This document shows, piece after piece, positions 1-5,436 of a DNA stretch of 5,473 nt. The stretch is from assembly GCA_946887105.1 (NCBI GenBank), contig CAMPKJ010000307.1, positions 1-5,473 on the forward strand, written 5' to 3'. Within the stretch, counting starts at the first letter, position 1. Every line of letters starts with the position of its first letter. Below the pieces are notes generated by a model that made no database searches, was not told the origin of the DNA, and worked only from the letters and a program-made list of their open reading frames with translations. A program made the translations under genes and the position numbers. This stretch comes from an uncultured Acidobacteriota bacterium. GTDB lineage: Bacteria > Acidobacteriota > Thermoanaerobaculia > Gp7-AA8.

Positions 1-34
1 GCGTTGCGGTCGGACGCGGACGAGATCGAAGACG

Positions 35-778
35 CTAAAGCTTCTGACCGAGCAACTGCTCCAGGCGATCGCGATACGTCGGCCCGAGCGACACCATCGC
101 ATCGCTCTGCAGAATGATCGAGAACGCGCCTTCCGGTCCGACGATCAGTTTGCGCACGCGCTCGATGTTCACGATGGCGCTGCGGTGCACGCGCACGAAC
201 GCTTCCGGATCGAGCTCCGACTCGAGGTTCTGCAGCGATTCGCGGATGAGATACGACGCCTCCGGCGTGTGCAGGCGCGCGTAGTTGCCCTCCGCGGCAA
301 TCCACTCGATGGCGGTGGTCTTCACGAACAACACCTGCCCGCGCGCGCGGATCGCGAAACGTTCGCGGCGCCGCGGAGGACGGGGCGGCGGATGCGGGAG
401 CGACGCGGATGCGCGATGGCCGAGGAAGCGGCGCACCCGATCCATGGCCCGGTCGAAGCGCTCCTGCGAGAACGGCTTCACCAGATAGTCGACCGCGTTC
501 GCCTCGAACGCCTGCAGCGCGAACTCCTCGTGCGCGGTCACGAAGACCACGGCCGGCGTGCGCTCCGCGTCGCGCGCGGCGGCGATCGCGAATCCGCCGG
601 CATCCGGCATCTCCACATCCAGAAAGAGCAGCGCGGGCGTTTCGCTGGTCATGACCTGCTCCGCCTCGCGGCCGCTGCTGCACTCCGCGATGATCTCGAC
701 GTCGCAGTGCGACGCGGCAAGAAGGCGCACGCGGCTGCGAGCCAGCGGTTCGTCGTCGACGATCAATGCCCGGATCAC
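35..778 (-). CDS. LytTR-family response regulator (receiver + LytTR DNA-binding domain)
   Basis: This is a cytoplasmic two-component response regulator of 247 residues, the usual size for the LytR/AlgR family. Residues 1-118 form a receiver domain: acidic pocket DDE at 8-10, phospho-acceptor Asp54 in FLDVEMPDAGG, switch Thr81 in FVTAHEEFA, and Lys101 in DYLVKPF. A proline/arginine-rich linker (about 122-140) joins it to a LytTR DNA-binding domain (about 141-245), recognised by WIAAEGNYARLH, the region around SYLIRESLQNLE, and FVRVHRSAIVNIERV. The start is GTG at 778, because VIRALIVDDEP is exactly where a receiver should begin. GGAGG at 787-783 lies 4 bases upstream, and the GTG overlaps the preceding kinase's TGA (GTGA). 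Longer readings in this frame run antisense-like through the kinase gene and are low-complexity Arg/Ala. It is probably phosphorylated by one or both upstream kinases. Targets are unknown; its own operon is a candidate. Only 34 bases follow the TAG stop, with no visible terminator. Confidence 0.95.
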   Translation of the reverse strand: MIRALIVDDEPLARSRVRLLAASHCDVEIIAECSSGREAEQVMTSETPALLFLDVEMPDAGGFAIAAARDAERTPAVVFVTAHEEFALQAFEANAVDYLVKPFSQERFDRAMDRVRRFLGHRASASLPHPPPRPPRRRERFAIRARGQVLFVKTTAIEWIAAEGNYARLHTPEASYLIRESLQNLESELDPEAFVRVHRSAIVNIERVRKLIVGPEGAFSIILQSDAMVSLGPTYRDRLEQLLGQKL

Positions 779-1836
779 GTTTCCTCCACCAGCGGCATCG
801 ACACCGCCGCGACGAAGTCGCCGGCCTCGCGCCGCAGAGTCAGCGACTGCGCGTTTCCGAAGAGTTTTTCGAGCCGTGCGCGCACGGGTGCGAGTCCGTG
901 CTCGTCGTCGCGCGAGGCCGCGCTGCCGCGATCGCGCACCTCCAGACGGAGCTGTTCGCCATCGCGCCAGCCGCGGATCTCGATCTCGCCGCCGCCGGCC
1001 GGCGCGATGCCGTTCACTACCGCGTTCTCGACGAGCTGCTGCACGAGCAGCGGCGGCACGCGCGCGGCCAGCACGTCTTCGTAGGCATCGAAGCGGACGG
1101 CGAGCTGTCCGCCGAAGCAGATCTGGTACAGCGCGAGATTGCGATCGACGAAATCGAGCTCGTCGGAAAGCGAGACCGGATCGTTGCCGAGGGCCAGACT
1201 GCGGCGGAGCAGATCGGCGAGCCCGACGATCATGTCGTCCGCCGCGGCGGGATCGACGTGCACGACTTCGCCGATGGTCTCCAGCGTCTTGAACAGAAAG
1301 TGCGGCTGCATCTGCGCGCGCAGATCGTCGAGTTGCGCGCGTGCGAGCAGCGTCTGCGCGGCCAGCTCGCGCCGCGCGCGCGCCGCCGCCTCGCGCTGCG
1401 CCATCACCAGGTTCGTGACCACCACGATCATCGCGGCCATGGCCGTGTAGCGGTGCGTGCGCACGGACACCGACAAGGTCAGCATCTCCATCGAGATGCG
1501 GCCGTCTTCCACGAGGTCGAGCACGCTGCCGCCGAGGATCGCGCGGGAGACGCCGATGGTCGGGAGCAGCAACAGGATCAGCAGCGTATTGCGCCCGAGG
1601 AACGGCTTGCGCAGCGGCAGCCGCTCGGCGATGGCCACCACCAGCGGAGTAACGGCCGCCCAGAGCAGGCTGACCATCATCTGGAACAGCACCACCTCGC
1701 GCAGCGCCTCGTTCTGTCCTTTCCACGTGATGGTGCGGCGATAGAACTCGCTGGCGGTGAAGAGCCCCACCACGATCCAGATCGCGATGAACGCAATGGC
1801 GATCCCGAACAGCTCGAGCAGCCGGCGCGCGGTCAC
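775..1836 (-). CDS. LytS-type sensor histidine kinase, second of pair, with divergent catalytic motifs
   Basis: This is a 353-residue membrane sensor kinase of the His_kinase (LytS/YehU) family. Four hydrophobic segments lie at about 7-27, 50-70, 83-101 and 130-147, followed by a short coiled linker. The phospho-acceptor motif is QMQPHFLFKTLE (His179), and an HATPase-like domain fills about 265-350. Compared with the upstream kinase and the family, several key positions differ. HFLFN has become HFLFK (Lys183). The N-box is LVENAVVNGI, with Asn275 in place of the usual His. The DxGxG box reads DRGSA (302-306), lacking the second Gly. The GxxN motif before RARL reads GLAP (Pro317). His179, Glu270, Asn271 and Asp302 remain. 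GTG at 1836 overlaps the previous gene's TGA (GTGA), and GAGG at 1845-1842 lies 5 bases upstream. The ATG-initiated extension to 2136 would lie inside the first kinase and is Arg/Ala-rich, so I rejected it. It may be a weak kinase, a phosphatase-biased form or a heterodimer partner; it could still be fully active. Confidence 0.92.
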   Translation of the reverse strand: MTARRLLELFGIAIAFIAIWIVVGLFTASEFYRRTITWKGQNEALREVVLFQMMVSLLWAAVTPLVVAIAERLPLRKPFLGRNTLLILLLLPTIGVSRAILGGSVLDLVEDGRISMEMLTLSVSVRTHRYTAMAAMIVVVTNLVMAQREAAARARRELAAQTLLARAQLDDLRAQMQPHFLFKTLETIGEVVHVDPAAADDMIVGLADLLRRSLALGNDPVSLSDELDFVDRNLALYQICFGGQLAVRFDAYEDVLAARVPPLLVQQLVENAVVNGIAPAGGGEIEIRGWRDGEQLRLEVRDRGSAASRDDEHGLAPVRARLEKLFGNAQSLTLRREAGDFVAAVSMPLVEET

Positions 1837-2918
1837 GCGAACCTCAGCGGGATGCGCACGTGAGCCACGAACTCGTCGCCATCGCGGCGAAAAAAGAGCG
1901 CGTGCGGGTCGTGGTAGAGGTATTCGAGCCGCGCGCGCGTGTTCGGCACGCCGATGCTGCGGCGGCTGAACGGCGCCTCGGGATCGCAGCCGGGGCCGGA
2001 GTCGCGAACCTCGATGCGCAGCGCGTCGCCATCGCGGAATGCGCGCACCGCCACCTCGCCGCCGTCGTTCTGCTTGCGGATCCCGTGGATGATCGAGTTC
2101 TCCACCAGCGGCTGCAAAAGCAGCGGCGGCACGCACGCGCGCAGCAGTTCGGGGTCGGCGACGTCGATCTGCGATCGCAACCGGTCGCCGAAGCGCACCT
2201 TCTGCAGATCGAGATAGCGGCCGACGAAGTCGAGCTCCTCCGCGAGTGGAACCTCGGTCCTTCCGCCGGCGTCCATCGACGCGCGCAGCAGGTCGATGAG
2301 TTTGGCGATGGTCTCCTCGGCCGCATGCGCGTCCGTGTGCACGAGCGTGGTCACGGCGTTGAGCGTGTTGAAGAGGAAGTGCGGCTGCAGATCGCCGCGC
2401 AACCGCCGCAGCTGCGCCTGCACGAGCTCCGCGTCGATCTGCGCCTCACGCTGCGCGCGCTCGTCCGCCTCGGCACGCGCGCGAACGAAGTTCGTCACGC
2501 CCACGATCACCGCGAAAAAGAGGAAGTGCAGGTGCAGGACCGCGATGACCATGGCCCGGAACTCCGCCGGCGCGAGCGGCTCGTTCTTGAGCAGTCCGGG
2601 AAGCGACGCATCGACACAGGAGCGCAGCCACGCCACGATCAGTCCTACGCCGATGAGCAGCAGAATGTTTCGCAGCCGATGCGGCGCGCGCAGCGGCAGG
2701 TGATCGGCGATGTAGATCACCAGCGGCGTGAGCAGCGCCCAGACGATGCACGTGGCCAGCGTCTGCAGCGCGCGTTCGTTCGCGTCCTCGACGGCGCCGC
2801 GCGCGGTGGCGATGGCGTGCTGCTGCGAGGCGAAGAACACTCCCAGGAACGCCCACGTGGCCGCGATGAGGACGGCCAGGCCCGCCAGTGGCGCCAGCCG
2901 GTGTGGGCGGAGGTTCAC
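1833..2918 (-). CDS. LytS-type sensor histidine kinase, first of pair, motif-complete
   Basis: This is a 361-residue membrane sensor kinase and the first gene of the three-gene signalling operon. Hydrophobic helices lie at about 10-30, 55-72, 84-100 and 121-144, followed by a charged coiled linker (about 147-178). The His_kinase motif is DLQPHFLFNTLNAV, with phospho-acceptor His180 and Asn184. The ATP-binding domain is complete: N-box LVENSIIHGI (Glu273, Asn274, His278), DSGPG (306-310) and IGVPNTRARLEYLY (Gly323, Asn326). There is no recognisable PAS, GAF or periplasmic sensor domain, so the stimulus is presumably sensed in or near the membrane. The GTG start at 2918 follows an in-frame TAG directly, so it is the most upstream start possible. 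The purine-rich GGAAGGAAG (2940-2932) is 13 bases away, farther than usual. It aligns along its whole length with the next kinase, suggesting an old tandem duplication. Its stop overlaps the next start by 4 bases (GTGA). Confidence 0.95.
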   Translation of the reverse strand: MNLRPHRLAPLAGLAVLIAATWAFLGVFFASQQHAIATARGAVEDANERALQTLATCIVWALLTPLVIYIADHLPLRAPHRLRNILLLIGVGLIVAWLRSCVDASLPGLLKNEPLAPAEFRAMVIAVLHLHFLFFAVIVGVTNFVRARAEADERAQREAQIDAELVQAQLRRLRGDLQPHFLFNTLNAVTTLVHTDAHAAEETIAKLIDLLRASMDAGGRTEVPLAEELDFVGRYLDLQKVRFGDRLRSQIDVADPELLRACVPPLLLQPLVENSIIHGIRKQNDGGEVAVRAFRDGDALRIEVRDSGPGCDPEAPFSRRSIGVPNTRARLEYLYHDPHALFFRRDGDEFVAHVRIPLRFA

Positions 2919-2925
2919 CTACAGA

Positions 2926-2953
2926 TCTTTACTTCCTTCCCCCGACCGCGCAA
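2926..2953 (-). promoter_or_regulatory. Weak candidate -35/-10 for the kinase operon
   Basis: On the minus strand, TTGCGC (2953-2948) and TAAAGA (2931-2926) are separated by 16 bases and resemble weak sigma-70 elements. If used, transcription would begin at about the GTG start codon (2918) and give a leaderless message. The match is poor, and the purine-rich ribosome-binding candidate lies between the two boxes, so the two readings are alternatives. Promoter consensus in this organism is unknown. Confidence 0.15.
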
Positions 2954-3019
2954 GACACTTCCGGACAAAAGGAGCGCGGCAGGTAATGCCCGGCGGCGCT
3001 CCACATCGCGGGAAGGGGT

Positions 3020-3052
3020 GTTCGTCACCGGCGGAACGGGGTTCGTCACCGG
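3020..3052. promoter_or_regulatory. Two 12-bp direct repeats with 21-bp period: candidate LytTR operator
   Basis: GTTCGTCACCGG occurs exactly at 3020-3031 and again at 3041-3052, so equivalent bases are 21 bp apart, about two helical turns. LytTR regulators bind pairs of about 9-bp direct repeats separated by about 12-13 bp, which is this geometry. The core GTTCGT also fits the GTTN[AG][TG] part of the published LytTR consensus, although the three preceding bases (GGT, GGG) do not fit. The pair lies 102-134 bases upstream of the first kinase start, in the only gap before an operon that encodes a LytTR regulator. The repeats read on the plus strand, opposite to the operon, which is a caveat. 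Autoregulation is an inference. Confidence 0.45.
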
Positions 3053-3084
3053 AAAACGAAAGGGTGAAAGTTCGGAACGTACGT

Positions 3085-3116
3085 AGCCTTCTCCCCACCG
3101 CGGTGGGGAGAAGGCT
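3085..3116. terminator. Perfect 32-bp palindrome after the protease gene, possible terminator
   Basis: Two 16-base arms (AGCCTTCTCCCCACCG and its exact reverse complement) abut with no spacer. As RNA this would fold into a GC-rich hairpin of about 14 bp with a four-base CGCG loop, beginning 12 bases after the metalloprotease TAA stop. The position suits transcription termination or protection of the 3' end of the message. No U-run follows it on the minus strand (the next bases are ACGTACGTTCC), so it is not a classical intrinsic terminator. Pyrimidine/purine palindromes of this style also occur as dispersed intergenic repeats in high-GC genomes, so that is the main alternative. Confidence 0.55.
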
Positions 3117-3128
3117 GAACCTCGTCGC

Positions 3129-4481
3129 TTACAGCGGATCCTCGACGCAGAAGAACCCGCCGTTGCAGGTCGCGAGAATCGTCCGGCCGGACGACGAGCT
3201 TGCGCCGTTCGAGTCGGTGACGGTCAGGGTCACGTGCCAGACACCCTGCTCGAACCAGTACTCGGTGTACGCACCGCTGTAACTGTCGATGTAGCCATCG
3301 CCGAAATCCCAGGTGTACGTGAGCGGGTTGCCATCCGGATCGGACGAGCACGAGGCGTTGAACTGCACGTGCAGCGGCGCGTTGCCGGACGTCGGCGTGG
3401 CGGTGAAGCAGGCCGTCGGCGCGTTGTTCGTGCTGATCAGTGTCGGCGAATTGAGAGAGACGCCGTTGTTGCCCTCATCGGTCTCCGCGCGCGCGTTGAA
3501 CGGATCGATGATCCAGCCGATGTACTGATAGCCGGTGGGCGCGTTGGACGGAATGGTCACCCACGCGCTCGGCGTGGTGATCCCGCCGGAGCCGAGGGAG
3601 AACGTGGCCTGTCCGATGTAGAAGCTCGACGTGGTCACGTTGCGCGTCGGCGAGAGATAGAAGTACACCGGCACCGAGTTCTCTTCGGTGTTGCCGCGAT
3701 TCTCGACCGTGAACTGGAACGACACGGCGGTGTTGCGGGTGACCGGACCCGGCGCCGGAATCACCGCGGACTGGCCGGGCGCGGTGCGGCGGTACGCGGA
3801 CGCCGCGAAGTCGCGGAGCGTCGCCGAAGGTCCGTACGCGTTGCGGTTGCCGCGAACGTCATCGGCGTGCGGATGCGCATCGTTGCGCGTGCCGATCGGG
3901 CCGCCGTCCGGATAGTAGGTGTTCATCGTGGCCATCACGTCGTCCTCGTGATCGAGTCCGAAGCCGTGGCCGTGCTCGTGAATGCCGACGATGGTGGAGC
4001 TCGGCGACCCGTTCGGCGTCGGCGGCGCGGGGTTGGTGGCCGTATTCCACGACAGCGACGGGTTGAACATGATGTCCGCCTCGGCCAGGCTCGCGCGCGG
4101 TCCCGGCCAGACGTAGCACATCGAGCGGCGCGTGGTGGTCACGGCCAGCGTGTTGCTGCCCCAGATCCACTGCGAGGCCGGCGGGATGAGGATGCTGTTC
4201 TGCCCGTCGTTGCTGTTCGTGCTCGCGGTGGTGGTCCAGGTGTAATGGATGCGGTAATTCGTGGCGGGCGAATGGACGTTCCACGCCGTGCGCATCGCCT
4301 CGATGGACTGGTTCCAGGCGCTGCCGACCGGGAACGAGAGCAGCGACGGCTTCCAGGTCACGTCGTTGTTGCTCCACGTGACGCCGCCGCGGCAGTCGTA
4401 GATATACGTGTAGGCGCTGGCCGGCTTCGCCGCCAGCAAGGCCATGGTGAGAGTGAGCAGAAGAATCAGTTTGCGCGTCAT
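3129..4481 (-). CDS. Secreted matrixin-like zinc metalloprotease with CARDB and PKD domains
   Basis: This is a 450-residue exported zinc endopeptidase. A signal peptide spans about 1-23 (KLILLLTLTMALLAA, then ASA before YTYIYDC). The catalytic domain (about 24-220) has the full metzincin motif HEHGHGFGLDH: zinc ligands His168, His172 and His178, and catalytic Glu169. Met186 in DDVMATMNTYYPDG lies 8 residues after the last His, the spacing of the Met-turn in matrixins. Residues about 245-350 resemble a CARDB domain (FTVENRGNTEENSVPVYFYL, then GWIIDPFNARAETDEGNN), and about 354-437 form a PKD domain (WDFGDG at 391-396). Both are adhesive, extracellular beta-sandwich types. No PRCGxPD cysteine-switch propeptide is visible. 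The six cysteines (30, 122, 358, 378, 439, 445) fall two per region, suggesting disulfides. The ATG at 4481 is supported by AGGAA (4492-4488), 6 bases upstream and overlapping the preceding gene's stop, so translation is probably coupled. Substrate is unknown. Confidence 0.93.
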   Translation of the reverse strand: MTRKLILLLTLTMALLAAKPASAYTYIYDCRGGVTWSNNDVTWKPSLLSFPVGSAWNQSIEAMRTAWNVHSPATNYRIHYTWTTTASTNSNDGQNSILIPPASQWIWGSNTLAVTTTRRSMCYVWPGPRASLAEADIMFNPSLSWNTATNPAPPTPNGSPSSTIVGIHEHGHGFGLDHEDDVMATMNTYYPDGGPIGTRNDAHPHADDVRGNRNAYGPSATLRDFAASAYRRTAPGQSAVIPAPGPVTRNTAVSFQFTVENRGNTEENSVPVYFYLSPTRNVTTSSFYIGQATFSLGSGGITTPSAWVTIPSNAPTGYQYIGWIIDPFNARAETDEGNNGVSLNSPTLISTNNAPTACFTATPTSGNAPLHVQFNASCSSDPDGNPLTYTWDFGDGYIDSYSGAYTEYWFEQGVWHVTLTVTDSNGASSSSGRTILATCNGGFFCVEDPL

Positions 4482-4490
4482 GGGTGGTTC

Positions 4491-5243
4491 CTACCTTTCC
4501 GCCTTGCGGGCTTCGAAGACGAAGGTGGAGGGGACGTTGTGCTTCGCTGCGGACTCGAAGGTCTTCGGCTGGCGGAACTCGCGCGACGACGCGCGGCGGC
4601 CGGCCACCATCGCCTTCAACTGTCCGAGCGCGTTCGACGCCGGCTCGGCAACGACGGGTTGCTCTTTCTCGAGCTGGATCTTCACGCCTTCTTCGGCCAC
4701 CACCGCAACGTGCGGCCTGCGCGCCGAACCGTCGTCGTTGATCGCGACGCCGCCGCGCTTCCAGTCCTTGCCGTCGATGCCGTTGATGGCGCGGCGGGTG
4801 TGATCGATGAGGATGGGACGCTTCGAAGCGGGATCGGTGACGACGTCGAGCTTGCCCCAGAACCAGCCCACCAGCGGAACGCCGAGGCGATCGTTGCCTT
4901 CGACGAAGAGCAGATGCTGGCCGCCGGGCGCAAATCGCGGCGCGCCGCCGACTTCGAATGCATTCACGCCGACGTCGCCGCCGGGCATGCGCAACGTGAT
5001 CGAGCGGCCGCGCGTCGTTCCCTTCACGGTCTCGTCGACGTTGAACGTGACGTACGTGAAAGCGAAGTTGCCGTCGCCGGTCGGCACAGCTTCGCTGGAA
5101 ACGACGGTGCCGACGAAGATCAGATCGGCGCGGTCGACCTGCGTCGCGAGATCGACGTACGACACGGTCGATGCCCCCGCGAGCAATGGAACGAGGAGTA
5201 CTGCGAGAAGCGGCAATAGAACCCTGGACTTCGAATGACTCAT
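4491..5243 (-). CDS. Exported cysteine-free protein of unknown function, paired with the metalloprotease
   Basis: This is a 250-residue protein with a signal peptide at about 1-24 (SRVLLPLLAVLLVPLLAGA). I do not recognise a firm family. The N-terminal half of the mature protein looks like an all-beta domain: DRADLIFVGTVVSSE (38-51), YVTFNVDETVKG (64-75), ITLRMPGGD (82-90), then APGGQHLLFVEG (105-116) and VGWFWGKLDVV (125-135). The pattern of an exposed strand, a FxVxxxxKG strand and a later LLF strand recalls OB/netrin (TIMP-like) domains of exported bacterial proteins, but the N-terminal Cys of TIMPs is absent and the protein has no cysteine at all. The C-terminal part (about 180-250) is charged and probably helical. 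The start is ATG at 5243, with GGGAGG (5253-5248) 4 bases upstream. The frame stays open to 5372, but that extension translates the octamer repeats and lacks a signal peptide at its N-terminus. The metalloprotease follows after 9 bases, so the two are probably co-expressed and co-exported. Confidence 0.85.
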   Translation of the reverse strand: MSHSKSRVLLPLLAVLLVPLLAGASTVSYVDLATQVDRADLIFVGTVVSSEAVPTGDGNFAFTYVTFNVDETVKGTTRGRSITLRMPGGDVGVNAFEVGGAPRFAPGGQHLLFVEGNDRLGVPLVGWFWGKLDVVTDPASKRPILIDHTRRAINGIDGKDWKRGGVAINDDGSARRPHVAVVAEEGVKIQLEKEQPVVAEPASNALGQLKAMVAGRRASSREFRQPKTFESAAKHNVPSTFVFEARKAER

Positions 5244-5259
5244 GGATCCTCCCACTGGA

Positions 5260-5267
5260 TTTTTTTT
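5260..5267 (-). other. A8 tract in the leader of the exported-protein gene
   Basis: Eight T on the plus strand give AAAAAAAA in the minus-strand leader, 6 bases upstream of the GGGAGG ribosome-binding site. In such GC-rich DNA this run stands out. It may keep the initiation region unstructured or help ribosomal protein S1 binding. It is also a slippage-prone homopolymer, but it lies outside the coding region, so length changes would affect expression, not the reading frame. Confidence 0.4.
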
Positions 5268-5323
5268 GGACTGCTGATGGGAGAGATGGAGAAATGGGAG
5301 GGATGTTCTGATGCTTGGAGCGT

Positions 5324-5408
5324 TTCCTCGGTTCCTCGGAGTTCCTCGGTTCCTCGGACGGGGGCTGTTCACTCCGAGGAACTCCGAGGCACCGAGGAAC
5401 CCGAGGAA
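5324..5408. repeat. Octamer repeat cluster (TTCCTCGG) forming a large inverted repeat
   Basis: The left arm contains four TTCCTCGG units at 5324, 5332, 5342 and 5350, arranged as two pairs separated by AG. The right arm contains the reverse complement CCGAGGAA at 5374, 5392 and 5401, plus a one-base variant CCGAGGCA at 5384. The best pairing is 5332-5349 with 5374-5391, matching at 17 of 18 positions around a 24-base loop; other registers are possible because the units repeat. It lies 81-165 bases upstream of the exported-protein gene. It could be a dispersed intergenic repeat, a terminator for a gene beyond the right edge, or a protein-binding array. The unequal right-arm spacing (10, 8, 9 bases) shows decay or unit gain and loss. 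Confidence 0.8.
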
Positions 5409-5417
5409 CCGCCTCGC

Positions 5418-5436
5418 CGCGTCAGCGCGTGACGCG
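5418..5436. repeat. Short inverted repeat CGCGTCA-GCGCG-TGACGCG
   Basis: A perfect 7-bp inverted repeat with a 5-base spacer lies at the right end of the non-coding region. It could be an operator half-site pair or a small hairpin. The surrounding 5411-5473 is extremely GC-rich, where short palindromes are common by chance. I see no coding sequence that I can support in 5411-5473. Confidence 0.3.

Noticed and set aside
779..1726. N-terminal extension of the response regulator
   Set aside because: The extra 316 residues are Arg/Ala-rich out-of-frame reading of the kinase gene. The receiver domain begins exactly at GTG 778, which has a good ribosome-binding site.
766..1863. Plus-strand open frame opposite the second kinase
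   Set aside because: It is a low-complexity His/Arg/Gln-rich translation and a shadow of the kinase gene.
1837..2136. ATG-initiated 100-residue extension of the second kinase
   Set aside because: It overlaps the catalytic part of the first kinase in another frame and has low-complexity content. The GTGA overlap start with GAGG at 5 bases is much better supported.
1844..2326. Minus-strand open frame inside the first kinase
   Set aside because: It is Arg/Ser/Thr-rich, without domains, and lies wholly within the better-supported kinase frame.
1860..3086. Plus-strand open frame opposite the first kinase
   Set aside because: Its translation is Arg/His/Glu-rich and lacks domains, while the minus strand encodes a motif-complete kinase. 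It also runs into the non-coding gap.
3234..5219. Long plus-strand open frame (661 codons) opposite the protease and exported-protein genes
   Set aside because: It is rich in Arg, Val, Ala and Gly with no recognisable domain and is fully antisense to two genes with signal peptides and clear motifs. Such frames are expected opposite GC-rich genes.
5244..5372. 43-residue N-terminal extension of the exported protein
   Set aside because: It translates the octamer repeats (PRNRGTPRNRGN) and would bury the signal peptide. ATG 5243 has a strong GGGAGG upstream.
5324..5408. CRISPR-like array
   Set aside because: The repeat unit is only 8 bp, spacers are absent or 1-2 bases, and the units invert. 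There are no cas-like genes.
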